The notes under the pieces are model-generated. The model was not told the DNA's origin and did no database searches. It worked only from the letters and a program-made list of their open reading frames with translations. Position numbers and translations under genes: made by a program. 64,000 bases of DNA, from positions 362,955-426,954 of the forward strand of contig UBUL01000018.1 of assembly GCA_900468625.1 (NCBI GenBank), written 5' to 3'. Numbering within the stretch: the first letter of the stretch is position 1; every line of letters starts with the position of its first letter. Below are positions 8,609-18,834 of the stretch, in pieces. The stretch comes from Hyphomicrobiales bacterium. GTDB taxonomy: Bacteria; Pseudomonadota; Alphaproteobacteria; Rhizobiales; Rhizobiaceae.

Positions 8609-10438
8609 TCAGCCCTCGAGCTCCTCGCGCAGCATCTCGAGCTCAAGCCATTCTTCTTCCATTTTCGCTAGGCTTTCGCGCAGCTTCTCCATCTCCGCGG
8701 CGAGACGGTTGAACGTTGCGGGATCCTTGGAAAAGAGGTTCGGATCGGCCATTTTCTTCTCGCGGGCGGCAATCTCGGCTTCCGCCTTGGCCATTTCCTT
8801 CGGCAGGTTTTCGAGCGCAAATTTCTGCTTGAAGGAAAGCTTACCCTTTCCCTTCGAAGTCTCGGAAACCGGCGTCGGCACCTCGGTCGATTTCGGCTTC
8901 TCCGCTGCCTTCTCCGCCCGTTTGCGCTCCTCTATCGCCCCTTTGCGCTGGGCAAGCATGTCGGAATAGCCGCCGGCATATTCGATCCAGCGCCCATCCG
9001 GTTCCTCCGGATTGGCGGGCGCGATCGTCGAGGTCACGGTACGGTCGAGGAAATCGCGGTCGTGGCTGACGAGGATGACCGTGCCCGCAAAACCGGAGAC
9101 GATTTCCTGCAGCAGATCGAGCGTCTCGATATCGAGATCGTTCGTCGGTTCGTCGAGGATCAGAAGATTGGTCGGCCGCGACAGAATGCGGGCCAGCATC
9201 AGCCTGGCCCGCTCGCCGCCGGAAAGATTCTTGATCGGCGTGCGCGCCTGCTCCGGCTGGAACAGGAATTCCTTCATATAGCCGGTCACATGCCGCTGCT
9301 CGCCATTGACGAGCAGGTTCTCGCCGCGGCCGTCCGTCAGGTAGTTGGCGAGCGTATCTTCCGGGTTCAGCTCCTCACGCTTTTGGTCGAGCGTGGCGAT
9401 TTCCAGATTGGTGCCGAGCTTTACCGAGCCGCTGTCGGGCTCCAGTTGGCCGGTCAGCATCTTCAGAAGCGTCGTCTTGCCGGCACCGTTGGGGCCGACG
9501 AGACCGATGCAATCGCCGCGATGCACGCGGATCGAAAAGGGTGCGACGATTGTGCGGTCATTGTAAGCCTTGGTGATCTTGTCCGCCTCGATCACCAGCT
9601 TGCCGCTTTCCTGCGCATCGGAGGCGGATGCCTGCACGGTGCCGAGAGCGCCCTTATGGCCGCGATAGCGCGAGCGCATGTCCTGCAGCTCGCCGAGGCG
9701 GCGCATATTTCGCTTGCGCCGCGCCGTCACGCCGTAGCGCAGCCAGTGCTCCTCGCGTTCGATCTGTTTGCCGAGCTTGTGCTGCTCCAGCTCCTCGGCT
9801 TCGAGCACCTGATCGCGCCAGGCCTCGAAATGAGCAAAGCCCCTGTCCAGCCGACGGGACGTGCCGCGGTCGAGCCAGACAGTCGCAGTCGAAACCTTTT
9901 CGAGGAAGCGGCGGTCGTGCGAGATCAGCACGAGCGCACTGCGGCTCTTCTGCAGCTCGCCTTCCAGCCATTCGATGGTCGGCAGGTCCAGATGGTTCGT
10001 CGGTTCGTCCAGCAGCAGGATATCGGGCTCGGGCGCCAGAACGCGTGCCAGTGCCGCGCGGCGCGCTTCGCCGCCCGAAAGGTTCCTCGGATCTTCCTCG
10101 CCGGTCAGGCCGAGATGTGAAAGGAGGTAGGTGACGCGATAGGGATCGTCACCGGGTCCGAGGCCGGCTTCGGCATAGGCCGCAACCGTCTTGTAACCGG
10201 CGAAATCCGGTGCCTGCTCGAGATAGCGCACGGTCGACGAAGGATGGCGGAACACCTCGCCCGACTGCGCCTCGACAAGGCCGGCCGCGATCTTCAAGAG
10301 CGTCGACTTGCCGGAACCGTTGCGGCCGACAAGGCAGATCTTGTCGCCCGGCTCCACCTGCAGACCGGCACCGGCGAGCAAGGGCGCGCCGCCGAAGCTC
10401 AGAAAGATGTCGTCGAGTTTCAGAATGGGAGGGGCCAA
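8609..10438 (-). CDS. ABC-F family ATPase (Uup-like)
   Basis: This soluble protein of 609 residues has two ATP-binding cassettes and no membrane helices. Walker A motifs are GRNGSGKST near residue 38 and GPNGAGKTT near 315. Signature LSGGEARRA is near 120 and LSGGERARL near 405, each followed by LDEPTNHLD or LDEPTNDLD. The ABC-F linker lies between the cassettes, and the last 100 residues form a Lys/Glu-rich coiled coil typical of Uup. ABC-F proteins act on the ribosome or nucleic acid rather than in transport. The stop is two bases before the thiamine diphosphokinase frame, so the two genes are probably co-transcribed from the right. Confidence 0.9.
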   Translation of the reverse strand: MAPPILKLDDIFLSFGGAPLLAGAGLQVEPGDKICLVGRNGSGKSTLLKIAAGLVEAQSGEVFRHPSSTVRYLEQAPDFAGYKTVAAYAEAGLGPGDDPYRVTYLLSHLGLTGEEDPRNLSGGEARRAALARVLAPEPDILLLDEPTNHLDLPTIEWLEGELQKSRSALVLISHDRRFLEKVSTATVWLDRGTSRRLDRGFAHFEAWRDQVLEAEELEQHKLGKQIEREEHWLRYGVTARRKRNMRRLGELQDMRSRYRGHKGALGTVQASASDAQESGKLVIEADKITKAYNDRTIVAPFSIRVHRGDCIGLVGPNGAGKTTLLKMLTGQLEPDSGSVKLGTNLEIATLDQKREELNPEDTLANYLTDGRGENLLVNGEQRHVTGYMKEFLFQPEQARTPIKNLSGGERARLMLARILSRPTNLLILDEPTNDLDIETLDLLQEIVSGFAGTVILVSHDRDFLDRTVTSTIAPANPEEPDGRWIEYAGGYSDMLAQRKGAIEERKRAEKAAEKPKSTEVPTPVSETSKGKGKLSFKQKFALENLPKEMAKAEAEIAAREKKMADPNLFSKDPATFNRLAAEMEKLRESLAKMEEEWLELEMLREELEG

Positions 10439-10440
10439 GA

Positions 10441-11094
10441 TCAGACTCCGGAAAGATCATAAGGGCGGGCAAGAACGATGGCCCTGCCGCTGCCGAGCGA
10501 AAAGCGCACATCGCCCTCCGCCACGTTGGAAATGGTGCGCGATGCGCCGAAGGGCAAATGGAAATCGCGCAAGGGATAGCGGGCATTATCGATGAAAAGG
10601 CCCGTCAGATCGCTGAAGCCGAGAACCGAAAACAGCGAGCCGGCCGGCAGCGCCAGCGTAAGATCGCCCGGCGGAAGCGGCACCGCCTCCTCCTCGCCCG
10701 ATGTCAGCAGCACGTCGAAGCCTTTTTCGGCGAGCTGGATACCGTGGAGCAGGTGCTGGATCGCGTGATCGGACCGCTCGCCGCCCATGGCGCCTACCAG
10801 GATCAGCCTGATGGCGCCGCGATCGATCGCTTCCGTCACGGCAATTTCGCCATCGGTCGCAGCCTTCGCTGCCGGATAGGGCTGCTTCGGCACATTGGGA
10901 AACGCGCCTTGCAGATCGGCAGGTGTGGAATCGAAATCGCCGACCCATAGCTCGGGCTCCACACCGAGCGCGAGCGCATGGCGCATGCCGCCATCGGCTG
11001 CGATGAAACGGCTGCCAGAAACAGCAGTGCGCAACCGCTCCGTCAGATGGAGCTCGCCGCCGAGCAGGATGGTGAAGGTGGTGGACTGGCTCAT
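10441..11094 (-). CDS. Thiamine diphosphokinase
   Basis: A 217-residue enzyme that transfers pyrophosphate from ATP to thiamine to make TPP. Visible motifs are AADGGMRHA near residue 33, WVGDFDST near 51, ATDGEIAVTEA near 83 and MGGERSDHAIQHL near 107, which match the metal- and ATP-binding loops of the TPK family. The C-terminal beta-domain ends with a normal length. It lies 2.5 kb from the thiamine importer genes, so the cell can import thiamine and activate it directly. It sits immediately upstream of the ABC-F gene on the same strand. Confidence 0.88.
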   Translation of the reverse strand: MSQSTTFTILLGGELHLTERLRTAVSGSRFIAADGGMRHALALGVEPELWVGDFDSTPADLQGAFPNVPKQPYPAAKAATDGEIAVTEAIDRGAIRLILVGAMGGERSDHAIQHLLHGIQLAEKGFDVLLTSGEEEAVPLPPGDLTLALPAGSLFSVLGFSDLTGLFIDNARYPLRDFHLPFGASRTISNVAEGDVRFSLGSGRAIVLARPYDLSGV

Positions 11095-11166
11095 GAGGCA
11101 AGCCCATAGCGCAAAGTCATATCCCTAGGGAAGAGCGCCATGGGCAAGAACGGCCGCGACGGCCGC

Positions 11167-11694
11167 TCAGTCGGCCGTTTCCTTGATGCGCGCCTGGAAA
11201 ACCCGCTCGTAGCCGCTGACATAGCGGTCGAACAGCAGCGAGAAATTCTCGATCTCCTCCGGTGTCCAGTCGGCAAAGATGCTGCCGATGACAGAATATT
11301 TCTGCGCCTGGATCTCCGACAGCAAACGCTGCCCGAGAGCAGTCAGCACCACCACGATACGCCGTGCATCCGCCTGAGATGCCTTGCGGCGCAGGACGCC
11401 GCGCGCCACCATGTCGGCAACAATGCGGCTAGCCCGCGACGGATCGATGCGCAGCATCTCGGCGATCGTGCCGACTGTGACTTCGCCGGTCGCCTCCGCG
11501 CGCCTCACGACATCGAGCACGTCGAGATGCGAAAGCTCGAGACCCGGCGCCACGCTTTCGATGGCAAGCCTGCCGATCATGCGGCGGCCCGTCAGCAGAC
11601 GCATGCGCGTCATCGCCTGACCGATGCGCAGAAAATTCTCGTCTTCGATCAGGGCTTCGGCTTCAACGTCTCGTGTATTCGTCGCAGATGTCAT
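11167..11694 (-). CDS. MarR-family transcriptional repressor
   Basis: This 175-residue protein has a winged-helix core between about residues 40 and 140. The recognition segment reads MLRIDPSRASRIVADMVARGVLRR and is followed by a DARRIVVVLTALGQ wing, both typical of MarR. It is transcribed away from the MFS exporter gene at 11862. The two share a 167-bp promoter region containing a clean 6-bp dyad between the -35 and -10 of the exporter. The usual arrangement is repression of the pump and of itself until a phenolic or drug-like ligand binds. The ligand is unknown. Confidence 0.87.
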   Translation of the reverse strand: MTSATNTRDVEAEALIEDENFLRIGQAMTRMRLLTGRRMIGRLAIESVAPGLELSHLDVLDVVRRAEATGEVTVGTIAEMLRIDPSRASRIVADMVARGVLRRKASQADARRIVVVLTALGQRLLSEIQAQKYSVIGSIFADWTPEEIENFSLLFDRYVSGYERVFQARIKETAD

Positions 11695-11753
11695 CTTCCC
11701 ACCATATCAGAGGCAGAGAAGAAATAAAACATGCAAACAGCACTCACCTGTCG

Positions 11754-11784
11754 TTGACATTTATATGCCAATAGCACATATACT
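11754..11784 (+). promoter_or_regulatory. Promoter and MarR-type operator for the MFS gene
   Basis: TTGACA at 11754-11759 and TATACT at 11779-11784 give a sigma-70-like promoter with a 19-bp spacer. The dyad TATATG (11762-11767) and CATATA (11777-11782) sits inside it with a 9-base centre. A bound MarR dimer would block RNA polymerase directly. Confidence 0.6.
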
Positions 11785-11861
11785 TCAGGCATGAAAACCG
11801 GAGCGTCCCGCGCATTCGATCGACCGCGCAGCGTTTCGGCCAAGCTCGGATTTCCTTCCCC

Positions 11862-13397
11862 ATGGACATGCAGACAACCTTCGCGCCGCTCGTGGCGGAC
11901 CATAAACGGCGGCTCATACTCTTCCTGTTTCTGATGACCGCCATGTTCATGGCAACGCTCGACAATCAGATCGTCTCGACGGCGCTTCCGACGATCGTCG
12001 GCGAGTTCGGCCATCTGGAACGCTTCGGCTGGATCGGCTCGGCCTACCTCCTCTCTCTTTCCGCCGTCATGCCCGTTTACGGGAAGTTCGGCGATCTCTT
12101 TGGCCGAAAATACGTGATGATGACGGCGATCGCCATCTTCACCGTCGGCTCCGCGGTCTGCGGCCTTGCCGTTTCGATGAACACGCTGATTGCCGCCCGC
12201 GTGCTGCAGGGCTTCGGCGGCGGCGGTATCATGGTATCGATCTTCGCCGTCAACGCCGACCTGTTCGAGCCGCGCGAGCGCGCCCGCTACCAGAGCTATT
12301 CGAGCCTCGTGCTGATGGCATCGGGCGCCATCGGCCCCGTTCTCGGCGGTACAATGAGCGATCTCTTCGGCTGGCGTTCGATCTTCCTCGTCAACGTGCC
12401 GATCGGCTTCATCGTGCTCGCCGGCCTCGCCTTCATGCTGCCCTATCGCAAGCCGGTCCGCCGGCCGAAGATCGATTATGCCGGCGCAATCGTCCTTGCC
12501 TTGACGACGACAAGCATCGTGCTCGCCGCCGACGGCAGCGAACTCTTTGGATCGCTGCTCTCACCGCAATGTCTTGCCATCATCGCCTTCGGCGCGATCT
12601 GCGCCATCGCCTGGGTCTTCATCGAGCGCCGCGCGCCCGAGCCGATCGTGCCGATGACGCTTTTCCGCAACCCGACATTCAGCCTTCTGCTCGTCATCTC
12701 GATCACCAGCGGCGCCGTCGCCATCGGTATGGTCAATTATTTCGCGCTCTTCCTGCAGACGACGACAGGCCTTTCGCCCTCGATGGCCGGGCTGCTGTTC
12801 ATTCTCCTGACCGGCGGCATCGTCTGCGGCTCGCTCTCGGCTGGAAGGCTGATTGCGGCCAGAGGGCGCTATAAGCCCTTCGCCGTCGCCAGTGCCACCT
12901 GCAGCGCCATCGCATTTGGCTCGCTTGCCTTCGTGCATGCCGGCACGCCCATCATCCTCATCGGCGGGCTGATGCTGCTGCACGGCATCGGCATCGGCCT
13001 TGCGCAGCAAGTGCCCGTCATCGGCGTACAGAATGCAGCCGCAGTGCGCGACGTCGGCGCGGCGACCGGTGCGGTCACGCTGTCGCGCATGGGCGGCGCC
13101 TCGATCGCCATCTCCATCTATGGCGCCATCATCGCCGCCAAGCTCGGCAATATCGGCGTCTCCATATCGGGCGTATCCGATATCGAGCAGCTGACGCCGA
13201 AGATGATGGCCGCCTTGCCTGAGGCGACCCGCGAAGCCGTCGCCAATGCCTATGCGGGCGCCTTCAGCCCGCTGTTCATGACGGCCGCCGGCATCTGTCT
13301 CATCGGCCTCCTGACTTCGCTGACGCTGAAGAACGTGCAGCTTCCAGGTGCCGCGAAGAAATTCGAAAGCCCTGCGGTCGCGGAAGCTGCCGAGTAA
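11862..13397 (+). CDS. MFS multidrug exporter, DHA2 (EmrB/QacA-like) family
   Basis: The 511-residue membrane protein has about 14 predicted hydrophobic helices, the size typical of DHA2 drug:H+ antiporters. Motif A-like GKFGDLFGRKYVMM is near residue 74. The motif-C-like stretch ASGAIGPVLGGTMSD lies near 152, after the LDNQIVSTALPTI helix near residue 32. It is divergent from the MarR gene and is probably its target. No clear Shine-Dalgarno precedes ATG 11862, and ATG 11868 is an equally possible start. No EmrA-type adaptor gene is next to it. Confidence 0.88.
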   Translation: MDMQTTFAPLVADHKRRLILFLFLMTAMFMATLDNQIVSTALPTIVGEFGHLERFGWIGSAYLLSLSAVMPVYGKFGDLFGRKYVMMTAIAIFTVGSAVCGLAVSMNTLIAARVLQGFGGGGIMVSIFAVNADLFEPRERARYQSYSSLVLMASGAIGPVLGGTMSDLFGWRSIFLVNVPIGFIVLAGLAFMLPYRKPVRRPKIDYAGAIVLALTTTSIVLAADGSELFGSLLSPQCLAIIAFGAICAIAWVFIERRAPEPIVPMTLFRNPTFSLLLVISITSGAVAIGMVNYFALFLQTTTGLSPSMAGLLFILLTGGIVCGSLSAGRLIAARGRYKPFAVASATCSAIAFGSLAFVHAGTPIILIGGLMLLHGIGIGLAQQVPVIGVQNAAAVRDVGAATGAVTLSRMGGASIAISIYGAIIAAKLGNIGVSISGVSDIEQLTPKMMAALPEATREAVANAYAGAFSPLFMTAAGICLIGLLTSLTLKNVQLPGAAKKFESPAVAEAAE

Positions 13398-13469
13398 ATC
13401 GTTCATGCTGCAATTCACAAGGGAATCATTTCCCTTGTCATCCCTCCATCACAAGACTAAATCTGCCCA

Positions 13470-13580
13470 TGCTCTAACGGGGTGCCTTATGTCCTCCAGG
13501 ACATTTGGCTGAGAGGCTCTCACCGGCCAACCCGCGGAACCTGATCCGGCTAACACCGGCGGAGGGATTAGACGCGTGAC
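13470..13580 (+). promoter_or_regulatory. TPP riboswitch (THI element)
   Basis: All landmarks of the thiamine pyrophosphate aptamer are present in order: GGGGTGCC near 13479, GGCTGAGAGG near 13507, and the pyrophosphate-binding helix with CTGATCCGG, TAACACCGGC and GGAGGGA at 13541-13567. It ends about 65 bases before the thiB start, so high TPP would switch off the thiamine importer. A long-range structure in the linker that could mask the GGAGG before thiB suggests translational control, but I did not fold it. Confidence 0.95.
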
Positions 13581-13633
13581 GAAATCATGGCGCCCTTTTC
13601 CCTTCAAGACGAAACCAAAGTGGAGGCGCCGCC

Positions 13634-14662
13634 ATGCAACACCGTTCGCTATTGTCATTCTTCACCGGTCTGGCGCTTGCCGCCGGAACTGCGTTTTTCG
13701 TCGCGCAGCCTGCTGCAGCGGCCGACAAGACGCTGACCATCTACACCTATGAGAGCTTCACCGCCGATTGGGGTCCGGGCGCCAAGGTCAAGGCAGCCTT
13801 CGAGAAGACCTGCGGCTGCACGGTCAACTATGTCAGCGTCACCGATGGCGTGGCACTTCTCTCCCGCCTGAAACTCGAGGGCGCCGGCACCAAGGCCGAT
13901 ATCGTTCTCGGCCTCGATACCAATCTCGTCGATGAGGCCAAGGATACCGGCCTATTCGATGCCAGCGGCGTCGATACCTCCGCACTCAAGGTTCCCGGCA
14001 ATTTCAAGGACGATGTCTTCGTACCTTACGATTACGGCCATTTCGCTGTGATCTACGACAGCCAGACGGTCAAGAATCCGCCTAAGAGCATGAAGGATCT
14101 CGTCGAAGGCGATCCCTCGCAGAAAATCGTCATCGAAGATCCGCGCACCTCGACACCGGGCCTCGGCCTGCTGCTCTGGGTCAAGTCGATCTATGGCGAC
14201 AAGGCGGCTGACGCATGGACCAAACTCAAGGGCCGCATCCTGACGGTGACACCAGGCTGGTCGGAAGCCTATGACCTGTTCACCAAAGGCGAAGCGCCGA
14301 TGGTGCTCTCCTATACGACGTCGCCCGCCTATCACATGATCGAGGATAAGACCGACCGCTATCAGGCCGCTGCCTTCTCGGAAGGGCATTACATCCAGAT
14401 CGAGGTCGCCGGCCTCATCAAATCCTCGCCGAACAAGGAGCTTGCTCGCGACTTCCTGAAATTCATGATCTCCACGGGTTTCCAGGACATCATCCCGACA
14501 AGCAATTGGATGATGCCGGTCTCGGCGACCTCCGAGCCGCTGCCGGACGCCTTCGGCAAGCTCGTGGTGCCGTCGAAGACCTTCCTGATGAGCCCCGCCG
14601 AGGTCGACAAGAACCGCAAGGCCTGGATCGACGAATGGCTGGCCGCCACCAGCGGCCGCTGA
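13634..14662 (+). CDS. thiB: Thiamine ABC transporter, periplasmic binding protein
   Basis: A 342-residue periplasmic protein that delivers thiamine (and probably TPP) to ThiPQ. It has a signal peptide cleaved near AAAA-DKTL around residue 30. The mature part starts with [16 protein letters not shown] and contains [11 protein letters not shown] and [13 protein letters not shown], all characteristic of ThiB. GGAGG lies seven bases before ATG 13634. It is directly downstream of the TPP riboswitch and ten bases before thiP, so expression should fall when TPP is plentiful. Length is normal. Confidence 0.95.
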   Translation: MQHRSLLSFFTGLALAAGTAFFVAQPAAAADKTLTIYTYESFTADWGPGAKVKAAFEKTCGCTVNYVSVTDGVALLSRLKLEGAGTKADIVLGLDTNLVDEAKDTGLFDASGVDTSALKVPGNFKDDVFVPYDYGHFAVIYDSQTVKNPPKSMKDLVEGDPSQKIVIEDPRTSTPGLGLLLWVKSIYGDKAADAWTKLKGRILTVTPGWSEAYDLFTKGEAPMVLSYTTSPAYHMIEDKTDRYQAAAFSEGHYIQIEVAGLIKSSPNKELARDFLKFMISTGFQDIIPTSNWMMPVSATSEPLPDAFGKLVVPSKTFLMSPAEVDKNRKAWIDEWLAATSGR

Positions 14663-14672
14663 CGTCCTGACC

Positions 14673-16310
14673 GTGCTCACGGCACACGAACGAAAACGCG
14701 CCATTTCCGGCGGGGCGCTCAGCCTCGCCGGCATCGTGCTCTTCGTCGGGGTCGCCGTGCTTGTCCTGCTCGCCGCCGGCATCGAATCGGGCGGCGAGAA
14801 CCCGTTGACCGATCCTTACCTGCTGCGCGTTCTGCGGTTCACCTTGCTGCAGGCGGCGCTCTCGACGCTGCTCTCCGTCGTGCTCGCCATGCCGGTTGCT
14901 CGCGCGTTGGCGCGCCAGCCGCACTTTCCCGGCCGGCTGTGGCTGATCCGGCTGATGGCCGTCCCAATGGGGCTGCCGGTGCTGATCGGCGCACTCGGCC
15001 TGCTCGGCATATGGGGCCGGCAGGGGCTGCTGAATCATACGCTTGCCGCACTTGGCCTTTCGCAGCCTGTCAGCATTTACGGTCTCGCCGGCATCCTGCT
15101 CGCGCACGTCTTCTTCAATATGCCGCTCGCCTGCCGGCTGATGCTCGCCGGGCTGGAGCGCGTGCCGTCGGAATACTGGCTTGTCGCCGGCGGGCTCGGC
15201 ATGCGGCCCGTCTCGATCTTTCGCTTCATCGAATGGCCTGTGCTGCGCGGCCTCATTCCCGGCATCGCGGGCCTGATCTTCATGCTTTGCGCCACCAGCT
15301 TCACCCTGGTCCTGATCCTCGGCGGCGGCCCGGCCGCAACGACGCTGGAAGTGGCCATCTATCAGGCGCTCCGTTTCGATTTCGATCCCGGACGGGCCGT
15401 GATGCTGTCGCTGCTGCAGATCGTCGTCACCCTCCTGGTCCTGGGCGCCATGACGCTGTTTCACGCACCGGACGACCACGGGCTGACCAGCGGCCGCGCC
15501 CCGCGACGCATCGACGGGCAGAGAGCCGCAGCACGACGGATCGATGCCGTGCTGTTGTCGGCGGCCACGCTCTTTCTCGGCCTGCCGCTCGCTTCGGTCG
15601 TCGTAACCGGCCTCGAATCGAACCTTCTGAAGCTCGCCGGCCAGCCAGTCTTCCTGCAGGCTGCTATCACGAGCCTGGCGATCGCGCTTGCTGCCGGCTT
15701 TTTATCCGTCGTGATATCCTTTGCGATCGTTCGCGCCCGCTCGGCGATATCGGCGGATCGCCGCAAGACCCTCGGCCTGCGCGGTCTGGCGATCGCTCTC
15801 AGCGGAAGCTCGTCCCTCATCCTGCTGGTGCCGCCGATCGTGCTGGCAACCGGCTGGTTTCTCGCGCTCAGGCCACTGGGCGATCCCAGCCGCTTCGCGG
15901 CCATTCTGATCGTCGTCATCAATGCACTAATGGCGCTTCCCTTCGTCATCCGCGTCACCGAACCGGCCTATTCCATCCATCGCCACCGCACCGAACGGCT
16001 GGCGGCGAGCCTCGGTATTCACGGCATCACCCGCCTTCGCGTGATCGATTGGCCGGGTCTGCGCAAACCTTTCTTCACGGCGCTTTCCTTCGCCATGGCC
16101 CTGTCGCTTGGCGATCTCGGTGCGGTGGCGCTCTTCGGCTCGGACAGTCTGATGACCTTGCCCTGGCTGGTCTACAGCAAGCTCGGCAGCTATCGCACCA
16201 ACGACGCCGATGGCTATGCCTTGATCCTCGGCCTGGTGTGCCTTCTCTTGACCATCGCCGGCACGGCAGGGCAAGGCACGCGCGATCACGAAAGCGGACG
16301 AAATGGCTGA
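14673..16310 (+). CDS. thiP: Thiamine ABC transporter permease
   Basis: The 545-residue inner-membrane protein is a fused permease with two homologous halves and about 12 hydrophobic helices. EAA-like loops are visible as [23 protein letters not shown] near residue 168 and [21 protein letters not shown] near 440. It starts with GTG at 14673, ten bases after the thiB stop. The stop overlaps the thiQ start by eight bases. With ThiB and ThiQ it forms the thiamine importer. Confidence 0.93.
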   Translation: MLTAHERKRAISGGALSLAGIVLFVGVAVLVLLAAGIESGGENPLTDPYLLRVLRFTLLQAALSTLLSVVLAMPVARALARQPHFPGRLWLIRLMAVPMGLPVLIGALGLLGIWGRQGLLNHTLAALGLSQPVSIYGLAGILLAHVFFNMPLACRLMLAGLERVPSEYWLVAGGLGMRPVSIFRFIEWPVLRGLIPGIAGLIFMLCATSFTLVLILGGGPAATTLEVAIYQALRFDFDPGRAVMLSLLQIVVTLLVLGAMTLFHAPDDHGLTSGRAPRRIDGQRAAARRIDAVLLSAATLFLGLPLASVVVTGLESNLLKLAGQPVFLQAAITSLAIALAAGFLSVVISFAIVRARSAISADRRKTLGLRGLAIALSGSSSLILLVPPIVLATGWFLALRPLGDPSRFAAILIVVINALMALPFVIRVTEPAYSIHRHRTERLAASLGIHGITRLRVIDWPGLRKPFFTALSFAMALSLGDLGAVALFGSDSLMTLPWLVYSKLGSYRTNDADGYALILGLVCLLLTIAGTAGQGTRDHESGRNG

Positions 16311-17031
16311 CGGCAGGGATATGAAAGAACAAGGCATCGCCATGGCCGGCGTCGAGCTGCGCCTCGGCACACATGACTTCCGCTTCGACTGCACGTTGCC
16401 GCAAGGCAGGATCATTGCCGTCGCCGGGCCGTCGGGGTCTGGCAAATCCACCTTCCTCAATTTGTTGGCCGGTTTCGAACAGCCCGATCGCGGCCGCGTG
16501 CTGCTGGCGGGACAGGATGTGACCGGCCTGCATCCGGCCGAACGGCCCGTATCCCTCGTCTTCCAGGACAACAATCTTTTTGCCCATCTCGATCTCTTCA
16601 CCAATATCGGCCTGGGCATCAGCCCGTCATTGAAGCTTTCGGCACAGGACCGGCAGAGGATATCCGAGGCACTGGCGCGTGTCGGACTGCCCGGTTTCGA
16701 GAAGCGCAAACCGGGTACGCTCTCCGGCGGCGAACGGCAGCGCGCCGCCTTTGCCCGGGCACTGGTGCGCGACAAGCCGATCCTGCTGCTGGACGAGCCC
16801 TTCGCCGCGCTCGATCCCGGCCTGCGCTCCGGCATGGTCGAGCTCCTGAAGACGCTGCATCGCGAGACCGGCAATACCGTGCTGATCGTCTCGCACGATC
16901 CGGCCGAGGTACGGCGCCTTGCCGACCATGCCGTCTTCATCGATGGCGGCACGATCAAGCTCGCCGCCCCCATCGGGACCTTCCTGGAGGCGGACAGCAT
17001 TCCGGCACTAACTACATTTCTGCAACATTGA
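16303..17031 (+). CDS. thiQ: Thiamine ABC transporter ATPase
   Basis: A 242-residue ATP-binding subunit. Walker A is GPSGSGKST near residue 43, the Q-loop reads [10 protein letters not shown] near 85, the signature is [15 protein letters not shown] near 142, and Walker B is [13 protein letters not shown] near 164. It is short like other ThiQ proteins and lacks a C-terminal regulatory domain. ATG 16303 overlaps thiP. ATG 16321 is an alternative start that would shorten the protein by six residues. Confidence 0.93.
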   Translation: MADGRDMKEQGIAMAGVELRLGTHDFRFDCTLPQGRIIAVAGPSGSGKSTFLNLLAGFEQPDRGRVLLAGQDVTGLHPAERPVSLVFQDNNLFAHLDLFTNIGLGISPSLKLSAQDRQRISEALARVGLPGFEKRKPGTLSGGERQRAAFARALVRDKPILLLDEPFAALDPGLRSGMVELLKTLHRETGNTVLIVSHDPAEVRRLADHAVFIDGGTIKLAAPIGTFLEADSIPALTTFLQH

Positions 17032-17355
17032 TTGCATCGCAGCATCTTGCTGCCGGCTTTGCCTTAATTTCGTCGTGCGGAACGGCTGAAAGTCCTGGGA
17101 AATGCTTGCTAAAATACAACGCTGCCACATTTAAGCGGAGTCTCGCTATGCAACCGGTGCCAAAATCGGCTACAGCAAGGGTCGGAGACCGTCCGGGCAA
17201 ATGCGGACCGATGGGGATGGAAGCAACCTTTATCGGTGCGCGACGATGATCAGCCCGGTAACGATCAACCGGATTTGGTGCCGAGCCGGCATGGCAGCGA
17301 AATGAGTGAGAGACAGGTACTGAAGCAGCGCGAACGAGCAGAACGAAGGATCACC
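17032..17355. other. Intergenic gap between thiQ and the M48 gene
   Basis: About 320 bases separate thiQ from the protease start. A 33-codon frame at 17148-17249 has a weak GGAG in front but no recognisable content. I see no hairpin terminator and no repeat. The protease promoter is probably here, but no convincing box could be chosen. Confidence 0.4.
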
Positions 17356-18834
17356 GTGCCCGTCGCAGCCCGTTTGCGCCGCCTGGCCCCGCTCCTTGCC
17401 GCTGCGATGATACTGGACAGCTGCCAGTCGGTGATGGATCAATCCTATCAGCCGAGCGTCTCGCCTTCAGCCAATCCGCAGATCGTGTCCGAGGTACAGA
17501 AAAACGATCCGCGCGCGCAGATGGGCGCCCGCGAACATCCGCGCATCCTCGCCAGCTACGGTGGTGAGTACAAGGACGCCAAGACCGAACGCCTCGTCGC
17601 GCGCATTGCCGGCGCTCTGACCAGCGTATCGGAAAATCCGCAGCAATCCTATCGCATCACCATTCTCAATTCTCCGTCGATCAATGCGTTCGCCTTGCCG
17701 GGCGGCTATCTCTACGTGACGCGCGGCCTGCTGGCTTTGGCAAACGATGCCTCGGAAGTTGCGGCTGTCCTGTCTCACGAAATGGCGCACGTTACCGCCA
17801 ATCATGGCATAGAACGGCAGAAGCGCGAAGAGGCCGAGGTCATCGCCAGCCGTGTCGTCGCCGAGGTGCTGTCGAGCGATCTCGCCGGCAAACAGGCGCT
17901 TGCCCGCGGCAAGCTGCGTCTCGCCGCCTTCTCACGCCAGCAGGAATTGCAGGCCGACGAGATCGGTATCCGCACGCTTGGCCAAGCCGGCTATGATCCT
18001 TATGCCGCCGCACGCTTCCTGAACGCCATGGAGGACTACAGCCGCTTCATGTCGGCCAATTCGGACGTGGACCAGAGCCTGGACTTCCTTTCGAGCCATC
18101 CGAGCACTCCGCAGCGTATCGACCTTGCCAAGGCGCACGCGCGCGAATTCGGCGAAGAAGGCAAGGTCGGCGACACCGGCCGGGATTATTACCTGAACGG
18201 CATCGACGGCCTGCTTTATGGCGACAGCCCGGAGGAAGGCTATGTGCGCGGCCAGACCTTCCTGCACGGCGGCCTCGGCATCCGTTTCGACGTCCCGCCC
18301 GATTTCCGTATCGACAACAAGGTCGAGGCAGTCATGGCGACCGGTCCCGGCGACATCGCCATCCGCTTCGACGGCGTCGCCGATACCCAGAACCAGAATC
18401 TGACGAACTATATTTCCAGTGGATGGGTCACGGGCCTCGATCCATCCTCGATCAAGTCGATCACCGTCAACGGCATGCCGGCCGCCACTGCGCGCGCCTC
18501 GGCCGACCGCTGGGATTTCGATGTCACCGTCATTCGTGATCGCACGCAGATCTTCCGCTTCCTGACGGCTGTGCCGAAGGGAAATCTGGCCCAGCTGGAT
18601 CAGACGGCCAACATCCTGCGCGCAAGCTTCCGGCATATGACGCCGGATGAGGCCGCCTCGCTGAAGCCGCTGCGCGTCCGCGTCGTGACTGTCAAACCCG
18701 GCGATACGATCACGACACTTGCGGCCCGCATGATGGGCACCGATCGCAAGCTCGATCTGTTCAAGCTGATCAACGCCCTGCCGACCGGGGCATCGATTGC
18801 ACCCGGCGACAAAGTCAAGATTATCGCGGAATAG
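17356..18834 (+). CDS. M48-family metalloprotease lipoprotein with LysM-like C-terminus
   Basis: With GTG 17356 as start (AAGGA five bases upstream) the 492-residue protein begins with a compact signal peptide ending in a cysteine (ILDSC), which fits a lipoprotein. ATG 17302 is possible but lacks a ribosome site. The zinc motif SHEMAH is clear, followed by the third-ligand region around LQADEIG. The fold matches the BepA/YfgC-type periplasmic proteases that survey outer-membrane protein assembly. The last 55 residues (VVTVKPGDTITTLAARM and so on) resemble a LysM peptidoglycan-binding domain. Its TAG stop is the first three bases of a RIME repeat. Confidence 0.85.
   Translation: MPVAARLRRLAPLLAAAMILDSCQSVMDQSYQPSVSPSANPQIVSEVQKNDPRAQMGAREHPRILASYGGEYKDAKTERLVARIAGALTSVSENPQQSYRITILNSPSINAFALPGGYLYVTRGLLALANDASEVAAVLSHEMAHVTANHGIERQKREEAEVIASRVVAEVLSSDLAGKQALARGKLRLAAFSRQQELQADEIGIRTLGQAGYDPYAAARFLNAMEDYSRFMSANSDVDQSLDFLSSHPSTPQRIDLAKAHAREFGEEGKVGDTGRDYYLNGIDGLLYGDSPEEGYVRGQTFLHGGLGIRFDVPPDFRIDNKVEAVMATGPGDIAIRFDGVADTQNQNLTNYISSGWVTGLDPSSIKSITVNGMPAATARASADRWDFDVTVIRDRTQIFRFLTAVPKGNLAQLDQTANILRASFRHMTPDEAASLKPLRVRVVTVKPGDTITTLAARMMGTDRKLDLFKLINALPTGASIAPGDKVKIIAE

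Noticed and set aside
11791..11930. A leader peptide frame running into the MFS gene
   Set aside because: It overlaps the MFS start in another frame and has no ribosome site. Attenuation is not supported by hairpins.
17148..17249. A 33-codon frame before the M48 gene
   Set aside because: GGAG is near the ATG, but the composition looks random and nothing else supports coding.
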